Assembly (NCBI GenBank): GCA_029248665.1
Contig: JAQWIW010000020.1
Coordinates: 1 to 64,000, forward strand
From: Opitutia bacterium
GTDB taxonomy: Bacteria; Verrucomicrobiota; Verrucomicrobiia; Opitutales; Coraliomargaritaceae
Reading direction: 5' to 3'
DNA length: 64,000 nt
Below the pieces are notes generated by a model, which had not been told where the DNA came from, ran no database searches, and was given only the letters and a program-made list of their open reading frames with translations. Numbering within the stretch: position 1 is the first letter of the stretch; every line of letters starts with the position of its first letter. Positions 1-8,547 of the stretch are shown in pieces. Position numbers and translations under genes: made by a program.

Positions 1-14
1 ATTATTTGTTATGT

Positions 15-404
15 TTATTGCTCAAGATTTTCGTTAGTAGGGGATACGGTCAGTGTTGATTTAAATGGTTCTTTAGTCGATAGATAGGCGGGTATGATTA
101 AACCAAGGAGTAGTCCACCAAATGCAGAGAATATTAAATTGATCAAAAAGAGTGGATAGGTTGAGTACTTTCGGAAGAAGTTTTTCTTATTAGAAATCAG
201 TGTAGTGATGATGAAAGAAAAAATGACGGCTAAGGCATTGCCTAAAATCAAACCTGCTTGGGGGGTTCCTATGATATTAAAAAACTCTAAGGTGCTCGAT
301 AATACTATTATGATGAGTAAACCGATAATAAAATGAACAAAGTAGAATGCAATTGCTTCAAGAGTATTTAGCTGCTTGCTATAAGTAAATAGTTTATTGA
401 GCAT
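15..404 (-). CDS. small integral membrane protein, unknown function
   Basis: I do not recognise the family. The 129-residue product is very hydrophobic and shows four likely membrane spans (about residues 17-40, 46-68, 80-105 and a short one near the end of that block), with a basic loop (SNKKNFFRK) between spans 2 and 3 and a polar tail rich in S, T and N. A four-span layout of this size is seen in GtrA-like flippase partners, but I see no diagnostic motif, so that is only a possibility. It starts with ATG and is transcribed away from the DEAD-box gene. Confidence 0.6.
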   Translation of the reverse strand: MLNKLFTYSKQLNTLEAIAFYFVHFIIGLLIIIVLSSTLEFFNIIGTPQAGLILGNALAVIFSFIITTLISNKKNFFRKYSTYPLFLINLIFSAFGGLLLGLIIPAYLSTKEPFKSTLTVSPTNENLEQ

Positions 405-583
405 GAGTTTATCTTATTTATATTAGAAGTGGGCTCAAGTAAAAAGTATTTTTTAGATGGAACGATTTTTTATAATGGTTTGGGTTATTGTATTAGATGC
501 TTTGATATTTAAGGGTTTTAAAGATAGACGATTGAGCTAATTGTCTTGCACTTATTGATTTCGTGGGCGTAGTGGGACGGATT

Positions 584-2137
584 ATGGATTCGAATTTTAA
601 GAAGCTAGGGATAAACGACAGTTTATTAGCAAGTATCAATGATCTGGGCTTTGAATTGCCTTCTCCAATTCAGGAGGAAGCGATTCCTTTGGCTTTGGAG
701 GGTGCGGACATTGTGGGACTATCACAGACGGGTTCTGGGAAAACGGCGGCGTTTTCTTTACCGATGCTTCAGTTGATTGATTTGGAGTTTAAGGGCACAC
801 AGGGTTTAGTCTTGTGCCCGACTCGTGAGTTGGCGGTACAGGTGGCAGAAGAGATTCAACGCTTGGCCTCCCATATGAAAAATTTTTATGCCACTCCGAT
901 TTATGGGGGAGCACCGATTGATCGACAAATTAAGGCTCTGAAGAAGGGTGTGCATATTGTTGTGGGGACACCTGGACGTATCATCGACCATTTGAAGCGT
1001 AGAACCTTGAAGTTGGATGATATCAATATGATGGTCTTAGATGAAGCGGACAGGATGCTGGATATGGGTTTCCGTGACGAGATGGAAGAGATTTTGGATT
1101 CTTTACCGGAAGATCGTCAAACGATGTTTTTCTCGGCTACGATGAATAAGGCGGTAACGCATTTGATCAAATCATACAGTCGAGATGCGAAGACTTTAAA
1201 TATTAAGACTTCAACGGTGACAGTGGAATCAATTGATCAAACTTACTATGAGGTGAGAAATCGTTCGAAGATTGAGGTATTGAGTCGTTTGCTGGACATG
1301 CAGTTTAATTCCAAGGGGATTATTTTTTGTAATACCAAACAGATGGTGGAAGAGGTGGCTGAGACTTTGACGTACCGTGGTTATATGGCGGACAGAATTC
1401 ATGGTGATATCAATCAATCGACTCGTGAAAAAGTGATTAAGCGTTTCCGAGAAGGGAAGATTGAGCTTTTGGTGGCAACGGATGTCGCAGCGAGAGGTTT
1501 GGATATCGATGATATTGAATATGTCTTTAATTATGATCTGCCTTATGATCCTGAGGATTATGTTCACAGAATCGGGCGAACAGCTCGTGCGGGGCGCTCG
1601 GGTAAATCGATTACTTTTGTTTTTGGGCGTGATATTCATCGTTTGGAAGCAATTCAGCGTTATACCAAACAAGCGGTGAAGCGTTTGAAGATTCCTACAC
1701 AAGAAGATGTTGAAGGTGCGAAGGCGGATAGTTTGCTTTTGAAGGTGCGTGATGTGCTTGAGAGTGGTGAGTATGCGAATTTTGAAACAATTTTTGACCG
1801 CTTATTGGATGCTGGGAATACACCGAGCGATATCATGAGTGCTTTGTTTCATCTGTTGAAGGGTGATAAAGCACGTGAACTGGAATCTATCACGGAAGAC
1901 AGTGAAGAATTTGGTAAGCAACCAAGATCCTATCAGGAGGGCGGTAATTCTAGAAAGAAAAAGCGTTACGGTGGTGGCGGCAAACGATTCAACAGACGTG
2001 GAGATCGTGGCGGAGATCGCGGTGGAGATCGCGGCGGAGATCGTGGTGGAGATCGTGGCGGTAAACGAGGCGGTGACCGTAGTAAAAGCGATAATCAATT
2101 TTCTCGCTTTTCGAAAAGCCGAAAGAAGAAGCAGTAG
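584..2137 (+). CDS. DEAD-box ATP-dependent RNA helicase with RG-rich tail
   Basis: ATP-dependent RNA helicase of the DeaD/RhlE/CshA superfamily 2 type, expected in RNA unwinding, ribosome assembly or cold adaptation. Visible motifs in order: Q motif around residues 10-35, Walker A GSGKT at 50-54, PTRELA, TPGR, DEAD at about 153, SAT at about 184, [10 protein letters not shown] and [10 protein letters not shown] at about 327. The last ~45 residues are a low-complexity GGDR-repeat RNA-binding tail followed by a basic end. An in-frame GTG lies at 563, but the ATG at 584 puts the conserved Q-motif region at the usual distance, so I prefer it. The nearby RRM protein also has an RG-type tail, suggesting a shared RNA-related role. 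Exact subfamily is not assigned. Confidence 0.95.
   Translation: MDSNFKKLGINDSLLASINDLGFELPSPIQEEAIPLALEGADIVGLSQTGSGKTAAFSLPMLQLIDLEFKGTQGLVLCPTRELAVQVAEEIQRLASHMKNFYATPIYGGAPIDRQIKALKKGVHIVVGTPGRIIDHLKRRTLKLDDINMMVLDEADRMLDMGFRDEMEEILDSLPEDRQTMFFSATMNKAVTHLIKSYSRDAKTLNIKTSTVTVESIDQTYYEVRNRSKIEVLSRLLDMQFNSKGIIFCNTKQMVEEVAETLTYRGYMADRIHGDINQSTREKVIKRFREGKIELLVATDVAARGLDIDDIEYVFNYDLPYDPEDYVHRIGRTARAGRSGKSITFVFGRDIHRLEAIQRYTKQAVKRLKIPTQEDVEGAKADSLLLKVRDVLESGEYANFETIFDRLLDAGNTPSDIMSALFHLLKGDKARELESITEDSEEFGKQPRSYQEGGNSRKKKRYGGGGKRFNRRGDRGGDRGGDRGGDRGGDRGGKRGGDRSKSDNQFSRFSKSRKKKQ
2000..2071 (+). repeat. 12-bp tandem repeat encoding the GGDR tail
   Basis: Five near-identical 12-bp units of GGAGATCGYGGY run from 2000 to 2059, then a degenerate unit follows to 2071. 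Units differ only at third codon positions (T/C). Because the unit is four codons long, gain or loss of units keeps the helicase reading frame and only changes tail length. Confidence 0.85.
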
Positions 2138-2321
2138 GCTTTTATTTTCACTTTTACCTTCGTAGACCCAAATCGACTGAATTAGTTGAAGTAGGAATTT
2201 ATCGGCCTTTATATGCCTTTATGGGGCGGAGCTGGACAAAGTCTTAGAATTGAGAAGGGCTGGATGAAAAATCGTCCTCTTGCTTTTGAAAAAATCTGTT
2301 TTATGGATTAGGTATCTTTTT

Positions 2322-2483
2322 ATGCATCGAAAAAATACGGCCGAAAAAGTATGTCCAGTCTGTGAGCGTCCATTTGCTTGGCGTAAGAAGTGGGCTACGA
2401 TCTGGAACGAAGTGAAGTATTGTTCGAAATCGTGCAATGCAAATCGGCACAGCAAAGCCTATAAATTAAGGTTTGAGCGATGA
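2322..2483 (+). CDS. DUF2256 family Cys-rich small protein
   Basis: A 53-residue protein with the DUF2256 pattern: [14 protein letters not shown] near the start and W-x5-YCSKSC further on, i.e. two CxxC-type pairs likely to bind zinc. Function is unknown. An upstream TTG at 2280 could add 14 residues, but the family begins just before the K-x-C-P-x-C motif, so ATG 2322 is chosen. Its stop overlaps the start of the next gene by 4 bp (ATGA), so the two are translationally coupled. From family knowledge, DUF2256 and TIGR03643 genes often sit together beside cryptochrome/photolyase genes. None is present here. Confidence 0.85.
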   Translation: MHRKNTAEKVCPVCERPFAWRKKWATIWNEVKYCSKSCNANRHSKAYKLRFER

Positions 2484-2722
2484 GTAAGCTGACTCAAGAA
2501 TTTCCGCCAGACGATTTGATTCGTATGGCTTTAAGCGATAAGGTTTCTTTTGAAGAGATTCATAAGAAACATGGCTTAAGCGAAAAGCAGGTAAAAGTGA
2601 TTATGAAAAAGCACTTAAAACTCTCCAGTTATATAAACTGGAGAGAAAGAGTTAAGCAAAGACAGTACAAGCATCGAAAAAAACATGCTTCGTTAAAAGC
2701 GAGTCGACGAGACTTGGACTGA
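2480..2722 (+). CDS. TIGR03643 family protein
   Basis: An 80-residue basic protein matching the TIGR03643 pattern: an N-terminal helix-turn-helix-like block (residues 8-45, with [21 protein letters not shown]), then the conserved L[19 protein letters not shown] stretch and a Lys/Arg-rich tail. Function is unknown; nucleic-acid binding is plausible from the HTH-like pattern and charge. It overlaps the DUF2256 gene by 4 bp. A perfect inverted repeat lies inside its coding sequence (2621-2645). Confidence 0.85.
   Translation: MSKLTQEFPPDDLIRMALSDKVSFEEIHKKHGLSEKQVKVIMKKHLKLSSYINWRERVKQRQYKHRKKHASLKASRRDLD
2617..2645 (-). terminator. candidate terminator for the RRM gene, inside an opposite CDS
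   Basis: A perfect 10-bp stem (CTCTCCAGTT / AACTGGAGAG, 2621-2630 and 2636-2645) with a 5-nt loop. Read on the minus strand it is followed by TTTT (2620-2617), which is the layout of an intrinsic terminator for the RRM gene whose stop is at 2768. It lies within the TIGR03643 coding region, which runs the other way. The T-tract is short, so the call is moderate. Confidence 0.5.
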
Positions 2723-2767
2723 ATTGTTGAAAAAAAGATTTATCAGAAATCAAATAGATTCCTAATA

Positions 2768-3097
2768 TTAGTATCCTCTTGAACGTCTGTCGTTAGAACC
2801 ACGGTCGTTAGAAAAATTTCTACCACCGCCATCTCTTCTTGGGCGTTCTTCTTTAGGTTTCGCTTCGTTGACAACGAGAGGTCTTCCTAAAAGTTCAGTG
2901 TCGTTGAGTTGCTCAGTAGCGCTTTGTGCCGCTTCAACTGAATCCATTGTGATAAAGGCAAAACCTTTAGATTTGCTAGTAAATTTATCTTTGACGATAA
3001 AGATATCTGTGATCTCTCCGTGTGCGGAAAAGAGTGCGCTTAAATCATCTTCTGAAGCTTTAAAGCTAAGGTTGCCTACATATAATTTTGTGTTCAT
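2768..3097 (-). CDS. RRM-domain RNA-binding protein
   Basis: A single RNA recognition motif of the bacterial Rbp type: RNP2 LYVGNL at residues 5-10 and RNP1 KGFAFITM at 44-51, with an RRM spanning about residues 3-79. The remaining 30 residues form an Arg/Gly/Asp/Ser-rich tail. Such proteins are usually cold-inducible RNA chaperones in bacteria (family knowledge). It is convergent with the TIGR03643 gene, and its upstream side is a long AT-rich gap that must hold its promoter and leader. Confidence 0.95.
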   Translation of the reverse strand: MNTKLYVGNLSFKASEDDLSALFSAHGEITDIFIVKDKFTSKSKGFAFITMDSVEAAQSATEQLNDTELLGRPLVVNEAKPKEERPRRDGGGRNFSNDRGSNDRRSRGY

Positions 3098-3479
3098 TTT
3101 GTGTATCGTATTGTTTAATTAATAGATTAGATTTAAAGCAATTCGATATATAAAATCATATAAGAAACTAAATTAAGATTAATCTAAAGAATCACTAAAG
3201 ATTAATAATTGAGTAATAACAACTAAATAAATTTAGTGCGTAATTTTTTTGATTTCTCAAAAGAGGGCAATTTTTTAGAAAATTTACCTGTTTTAGGCCC
3301 TACTTTATTAGGCATTGAACCTCAATTCGATTATTTATGCAGAGTTCCTATGCTAAAATAGCTTAAATATTTTTAAAAAAGGACTATAAGTAGCTTATTA
3401 TCAATAAGGTTAAGTGTATTATAAATATTTGATTTATTTATAATAATGTTCTATTTTCTAAAATCATCCATCGCCTAAA
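3098..3479. other. AT-rich intergenic region between divergent genes
   Basis: About 380 bp separates the RRM gene (minus strand) from the DUF1800 gene (plus strand). It must hold both promoters. A good -10-like TATAAT is at 3439-3444 for the plus strand, about 36 bp before the DUF1800 start, but I see no convincing -35 at the right distance. I see no RNA gene or protein-coding sequence in it. Confidence 0.5.
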
Positions 3480-6035
3480 ATGTATTTTATTCTGATACAG
3501 TTTTTATTTATTGTCTATTTAGGGCTTAGTCAGTCGTTATGGTCTCAGTCTGACTTGGTGTTTGATGGTATTGAGTTCTTAAACGAAAAAGTAGAGGTAA
3601 ATTTAAATAACCCGATCCATCCAATTGAAATTTTAGAATATTCTGATGGCTTATCCGAATTGGCCGAATGGATACCTGTTTCAAGAAATTATGGAAAAGG
3701 GTGGGAGTCAGTTTTCCCTTTTGCCTATTCTTTAGACTTAGATACGCTTTCTATTCCAATAAGTAATCAAGGTTTTTTTCGAAAATCGTTTCAGGCTTCG
3801 GTAGAAAATTACACAAACCATGAGTTAGTAAGTCGATTTTTGAGGCAAGCGACTTTCGGACCTAGATTAGAAGAGATTAATAATTTTCCAAATGTGGAAG
3901 GGACGCAGTTTTCGGATGCCGAGTATACGAATTTTGAATTATGGATCGATAATCAAGTGGCCGTAATACCTATGTATCATCGAGCTTATTGGCGGCAAAG
4001 GTCAAATCCTTCTTTCGTGGATACGAGCTTGAGCGTTCAGGGGAATAATATTCTAACTTTAATCACCGAAGTGGGGCATGATCCTACCTTGGGTCATTTG
4101 CTGCCTTTTTACGAAAATAATATTTTGCATCGTTGTAATTGGGAATGTCGAGTTGAAGGGCATGGTGGCTTGAATTCTGATGGAACACCGATTACCGATT
4201 TCTCTGATTATACGGAAGATAAAAATGGTAATGGGGTGCTTGATGTAGGCGAAGATGTGGGTTATTTGTATGGGCCGAGTGAGGCAGTGGGTAATGGTAG
4301 CTTAGATGCGAAAACAATCACTTATTCAAATGATGGCATTCCTTATATTGGTTCTCATATTGCAGATGCGGAGGCAAAAGGAATGACCAAATGGGATTTA
4401 AATAATTCTGCTGGAGATACCAAGCGAATCGTTTGGTATGAAGCAGCAATAAACGGAGAGGATCAATTAAGGCAGAGGCTGGCTTGGGCACTGAGTCAAT
4501 ATTTTGTCATTGGAGAAGCTGGAAGTAATCAATTGGGATTCCCAGAACGGTTTCTCAATTATTATGATATCTTCGTGCGTCATGCTTTTGGTAATTTTAG
4601 AGATATTTTGAGTGAAGTGACTTGGAGTCCGATCATGGGGCATTATCTTTCGTATATTAAAAATAAGAAGGCGGATGAATCGATAGGGACTTTCCCGGAT
4701 GAAAATTATGCTAGAGAGGTGATGCAGTTGTTTACGATTGGCTTATGGGAGTTGAACCAGGACGGGACTTTTGAAACAGATGGTAATGGAGATCTAATTC
4801 CGACTTATACGAATAGGGATATTGAAGAATTTGCAAAAATTTTTACCGGCCTAATTAAGCAAAACAAACGAAGTAACATAGAGAATTCTTTTTCGAATGA
4901 TATCGATCCTTTACGGGTGCGTAGTGATTGGCACGATATGTCAGGTAAGCGTTTATTAGACGGAAGTACCTTAGGCCCATTTGTTGATTATAATAATGAA
5001 TATGATGACTGGGAAAGCTTTACTGATACAAATGGTAATGGCGTATATGATGCAGGAGAATCTTTTACCGATACGGGTTATAATGATCCTGAACTGTTCC
5101 TTGATGTGAATGGCAATAGTATTTACGACATGGGTGAACCGTTCTCTGATTATAATGGGAACGGTAGTTATGATTTAGCACCGTTCGCTCAAGTCCCAGA
5201 TGCCGTAACGGCAGTGGTTTTGGATATTGAAGGATTTCTCGATCATTTATTCTTTCACAAAAATGTGCCGCCATTTATGGCTCGATTTTTGATCCAGCGT
5301 TTCACTGTTTCAAACCCATCGCCTAATTATATTAAGAGTGTGGCAGATGCCTTTAGGGATGGCTTATACAAGGGTTCTGGCTCAGGTGAGCGAGGTGATA
5401 TGTTGGCAACGATTAAAGCAGTATTGCTACACCCAGAAGCGAGAGAGACTTCGCTCTCAAGTGATTCTAGCTACGGCAAACTGAGGGAGCCGATTATTCG
5501 CCTAATGCATTTGTCTCGTGCTTTTAATTTGAATTCTTTGAGAACCTACGACTGGATTCTTTTTAACAATATGGAAGATTTAATTAGCCAAGAGCCTTAT
5601 AAGAGTCCTTCGGTTTTTAATTTTTATCAGCCTGATTTCAGTCCAACGGGTGAAATCTCTAACATGGGTTATTATGCACCTGAATTTCAAATCACAAATG
5701 ATACAACTTTGATTAGGCTATATAACGCTTACCATACTTTGATCTATTACGGAATCAATGGGAGTGATTATTTGTATGAAGGCAAAGGAGGCAAAATCGG
5801 TAGCAAATGGTATACTGAAGCCGTTCTTAACTCGGATCATGCTATGAATCTTTCCAGCAACTTGCCTGAGCTGATTAATTATTTAGATTTAGTTTTATCA
5901 GACGGTCAGCTACCAGAAAATGTTCGAAGTATTATTCTAAATGCACTTACTCAATCTCAACTTTCAGGGGAAGACTTAGTCAAATTAGCAATTTATTTAT
6001 TCGTTACGACCAATGAGTTTAACATAGTATATTAA
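3480..6035 (+). CDS. DUF1800 family secreted protein with calcium-loop inserts
   Basis: An 851-residue DUF1800 protein. DUF1800 proteins are large, usually exported and of unknown function, nearly always paired with a DUF1501 protein as here. There is an N-terminal signal peptide (residues 1-23, hydrophobic core then WSQS). Family landmarks are LVSRFLRQATFGP near residue 120, RQRLAWALSQYFVIGE near 330, FPDENYAREVMQLFTIGLW near 405 and the C-terminal EPYKSPSVFNFYQPDFSP. Two insertions carry D-x-N-G-N-G-x-x-D loops (near residue 247, and three more between about 513 and 565), which resemble dockerin/EF-hand calcium sites. The stop codon abuts the next start. Confidence 0.92.
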   Translation: MYFILIQFLFIVYLGLSQSLWSQSDLVFDGIEFLNEKVEVNLNNPIHPIEILEYSDGLSELAEWIPVSRNYGKGWESVFPFAYSLDLDTLSIPISNQGFFRKSFQASVENYTNHELVSRFLRQATFGPRLEEINNFPNVEGTQFSDAEYTNFELWIDNQVAVIPMYHRAYWRQRSNPSFVDTSLSVQGNNILTLITEVGHDPTLGHLLPFYENNILHRCNWECRVEGHGGLNSDGTPITDFSDYTEDKNGNGVLDVGEDVGYLYGPSEAVGNGSLDAKTITYSNDGIPYIGSHIADAEAKGMTKWDLNNSAGDTKRIVWYEAAINGEDQLRQRLAWALSQYFVIGEAGSNQLGFPERFLNYYDIFVRHAFGNFRDILSEVTWSPIMGHYLSYIKNKKADESIGTFPDENYAREVMQLFTIGLWELNQDGTFETDGNGDLIPTYTNRDIEEFAKIFTGLIKQNKRSNIENSFSNDIDPLRVRSDWHDMSGKRLLDGSTLGPFVDYNNEYDDWESFTDTNGNGVYDAGESFTDTGYNDPELFLDVNGNSIYDMGEPFSDYNGNGSYDLAPFAQVPDAVTAVVLDIEGFLDHLFFHKNVPPFMARFLIQRFTVSNPSPNYIKSVADAFRDGLYKGSGSGERGDMLATIKAVLLHPEARETSLSSDSSYGKLREPIIRLMHLSRAFNLNSLRTYDWILFNNMEDLISQEPYKSPSVFNFYQPDFSPTGEISNMGYYAPEFQITNDTTLIRLYNAYHTLIYYGINGSDYLYEGKGGKIGSKWYTEAVLNSDHAMNLSSNLPELINYLDLVLSDGQLPENVRSIILNALTQSQLSGEDLVKLAIYLFVTTNEFNIVY

Positions 6036-7484
6036 ATGGATTTAAGAAAAAAAATATCCCGTAGGAAATTTATTGAGCAGGCAAATTGCGCAGCGATTGG
6101 TTCAGTTTCTTTATTCTCATCGTTGTTGTCGCTTAGGCTTACTGCGGGTGCTATGTCAGCGAGTTCTTTCAATGACTATAAGGCAATTGTTTGTTTATTC
6201 TTAAATGGTGGAAATGATTCATTTAATATGTTGATGCCGAGGAATCAGACTGCACACGATCAGTATAGGATTGCTCGAGGTGATATCTATAATGCTCAAA
6301 ATAACCCAACTGGATTAGCTTATGATCTGCAAACTCTTGAGAGCATGGGGATCACAACGGAAGGGCAGAATTATCCTGAATTTGGGGTGCACCCACAGTT
6401 GCCGTATTTGAGGAATTTATATAATCAAGGCGATTTGGCTTTTGTCAGTAATGTGGGCTCTCTAATTCGTCCAACGACTTTGAGTGATTATGAAAATTCT
6501 TTATCAATCCCACAGGGGCTGTTTTCTCATTCGGATCATCAGATACATTGGCAGACATTAGTCCCACAGGTTAAGGGGACATCACCTAGAGGTTGGGGTG
6601 GAAGAGTGGCTGAAATGATGGAATCTTTAGATTCAAATTTAATTAATAATATTTCAATGAATATTTCATTGGCTGGATCGAATGTGATGCAGACGGGAAA
6701 TTCTTCAGTACCTTATATTACTTCTGATGCAGGGGCGGTTGAATTATATAATTATGGTGTAGGAAATGATCCGATTATTACTTCTGCAGTGAATGATATC
6801 ATGAGCCATCATTATCAAAATATTTATAAATCAACTCTATCGAATAAGAAGCAAAATTCAATAGAAGCGGCAAAGATATTTAAAGAGGCTATGGCTCCTT
6901 ATATGATAGAGAGTTTACAAAGTGAATTGGGGGACAGTTATACAAAGACAAGTGCTCAGCTTTCCATGATTCCGAAGATCATTCAAGCGAGTAAATCGGA
7001 TAGCTCATCTTCTTTGGATATGAATAGACAAATCTTCTTTGTTGAGAGAGGAGGTTGGGATCACCACCAAGAAGGAATTAACGCACAGTCGAGTTTATTT
7101 TCTGAAATTAACAGCGCAATTGAATTGTTTTGGGAAGAGATTAAATCTTATGGTTTAGAAAATGATGTGTTACTTTATACCGCTTCAGATTTTGGCAGAA
7201 CTCTATCCTCTAACGGAAATGGGACAGATCATGCATGGGGCGGCAACCATTTTATTATCAGTGGTAGTGCAAACGGAGGTAAGATTTATGGGCAATACCC
7301 ATCACTTGAAATCGGTAGTGGGAATGACATAGGGCGTGGTCGTTTATTACCTACGACCTCTATCGATCAATATATGGCTGAAATCGTCAATTGGTTTGGG
7401 GTGCCTGCTTCAGAGCTTTCCACAGTTATCCCGAATATTGATAACTTTAATACATCACCTCCTCTTGGAATATTTAATTCGTGA
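6036..7484 (+). CDS. DUF1501 family Tat-exported protein
   Basis: A 482-residue DUF1501 protein, distantly related to the alkaline phosphatase/sulfatase fold. The N-terminus has a twin-arginine signal (SRRKF at residues 8-12, followed by a hydrophobic stretch). Conserved patterns are FLNGGNDSFNMLMP near 55, HSDHQIHWQT near 165, GGWDHHQEG near 340 and DFGRTLSSNGNGTDHAWGGN near 390; the Asp/His residues in the last two probably bind metal. The start directly follows the DUF1800 stop. Function is unknown. Confidence 0.93.
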   Translation: MDLRKKISRRKFIEQANCAAIGSVSLFSSLLSLRLTAGAMSASSFNDYKAIVCLFLNGGNDSFNMLMPRNQTAHDQYRIARGDIYNAQNNPTGLAYDLQTLESMGITTEGQNYPEFGVHPQLPYLRNLYNQGDLAFVSNVGSLIRPTTLSDYENSLSIPQGLFSHSDHQIHWQTLVPQVKGTSPRGWGGRVAEMMESLDSNLINNISMNISLAGSNVMQTGNSSVPYITSDAGAVELYNYGVGNDPIITSAVNDIMSHHYQNIYKSTLSNKKQNSIEAAKIFKEAMAPYMIESLQSELGDSYTKTSAQLSMIPKIIQASKSDSSSSLDMNRQIFFVERGGWDHHQEGINAQSSLFSEINSAIELFWEEIKSYGLENDVLLYTASDFGRTLSSNGNGTDHAWGGNHFIISGSANGGKIYGQYPSLEIGSGNDIGRGRLLPTTSIDQYMAEIVNWFGVPASELSTVIPNIDNFNTSPPLGIFNS

Positions 7485-8176
7485 ATAAATTCATCTTTTT
7501 AAGCCTATTCAATAGTTTTTTAATTGTCCAATTAGCGGCTATTAATCCTTTGGTAACGAGTAATTTCACTGGTGGTTTCGATGGCTGGATGCCTAGCCAT
7601 ATTTGGGCAATTGGCAGTGAGGCAAATAATGGAAATGAGTACTTGCAAATGAATGTAGGGATGAATCCGGGTAATCAAGGAAGTCGTTTAGTTGCTTATA
7701 CTCAAGCAAGTGAGTGGACGGGTAATTATATTACGAGAAAAGTTGATTCGGTTAAGTTTGATTTTTTCAATAGTAGCTCGTTTGAAACTGCGACGATACG
7801 GATCGCATTATCGAGCGCAGCAAGCCCACAAGTTGCGGATAGTAATTGGTGGGTGAGCAATCAGTCTTATGCTATTTTGCCGAACAGTAATTGGATGAAC
7901 TTATCTTTCCAAATAGGAGCGGATTTATTTTCTAAAGTCGGAATTATTAACGGCCAGCCAGGTATGGAGTCCTTTAATGAGACCTTGGCTAATATATACA
8001 CCTTAAGGATTATTTCTTCGACACTTGGAGACATAGCAATAGGCGATGAGTTTTATGGGACAGTTGGAATGGATAACATTCAGTTAATCGCTATTCCAGA
8101 GCCTAATATGACCTTTTTATTTATGGCACTATTAATTCTAGTTTTCTCTTTCAAGCGAAAGAATGGAAATGATTAA
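7481..8176 (+). CDS. PEP-CTERM sorting domain protein
   Basis: A 231-residue secreted protein starting at GTG, overlapping the DUF1501 stop by 4 bp. It has a signal peptide (residues 1-20), a central Asn/Ser/Trp-rich beta-type region resembling a carbohydrate-binding or lectin-like module, and a C-terminal PEP-CTERM signal: PEPNMT, a hydrophobic helix, then FKRKNG. Such proteins are processed by an exosortase and anchored or released at the cell surface; the exosortase is not in this window. The operon position suggests it works with the DUF1800/DUF1501 pair, but the substrate is unknown. Confidence 0.88.
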   Translation: MNKFIFLSLFNSFLIVQLAAINPLVTSNFTGGFDGWMPSHIWAIGSEANNGNEYLQMNVGMNPGNQGSRLVAYTQASEWTGNYITRKVDSVKFDFFNSSSFETATIRIALSSAASPQVADSNWWVSNQSYAILPNSNWMNLSFQIGADLFSKVGIINGQPGMESFNETLANIYTLRIISSTLGDIAIGDEFYGTVGMDNIQLIAIPEPNMTFLFMALLILVFSFKRKNGND

Positions 8177-8236
8177 GACCAATAGCATTACATTTTTCTG
8201 AATATCATTACTTTAAGAAAACGAAATGTGCATGCC

Positions 8237-8265
8237 TTGCCTGAGAACTTAAGAACTTTTAATTC
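8237..8265 (+). promoter_or_regulatory. possible promoter of the Cys-rich mini-protein
   Basis: TTGCCT at 8237 and TAATTC at 8260 are separated by 17 bp, and the predicted start lies about 40 bp before the ATG at 8312. Both boxes deviate from consensus, so this is tentative. Confidence 0.3.
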
Positions 8266-8311
8266 TTTTGAGGTCTCATGTGACAAGGGTAATTATTTTT
8301 AAATAAAAATT

Positions 8312-8506
8312 ATGTCTACTTATAAATGTGATAAATGTGGCATGTCTGTAAACGCAAGCTGTGGTTCTTGTGACGCACCTTTAGTGGATGCTTCACTAAC
8401 CTTGGATGACGGTACTAAAGTGCAAATATCTGAATGTCCAAATGGCCACGGAAAAATAAAATCACCGATGTGCAGTGGTTTGGATATGTCTTGTGCAGTT
8501 AGCTGA
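8312..8506 (+). CDS. small Cys-rich, probably zinc-binding protein
   Basis: A 64-residue protein with CDKC at residues 6-9 and CGSC at 17-20, then single Cys residues near 42, 54 and 61. The paired knuckles suggest a zinc ribbon. There is no signal peptide or membrane span. I do not recognise a characterised family. It stands alone with its own upstream gap, and its stop codon begins an unusual 4-bp repeat. Confidence 0.75.
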   Translation: MSTYKCDKCGMSVNASCGSCDAPLVDASLTLDDGTKVQISECPNGHGKIKSPMCSGLDMSCAVS

Positions 8507-8534
8507 CTGACTGACTAACTAAATAACTGACTAA
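8503..8534. repeat. eight-unit CTRA tetranucleotide repeat
   Basis: Eight consecutive 4-bp units (CTGA three times, CTAA twice, ATAA, CTGA, CTAA) begin at the stop of the 64-aa gene. Every unit contains a TGA or TAA, so stops occur at 8504, 8508, 8512, 8516, 8520, 8524, 8528 and 8532, covering all three frames repeatedly. Confidence 0.9.
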
Positions 8535-8547
8535 CATTTTCCAGCGC

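Noticed and set aside
1461-2165. Two plus-strand frames overlapping the helicase gene in another frame
   Set aside because: They lie within or across the helicase C-terminus and carry only repeat-derived low-complexity sequence.
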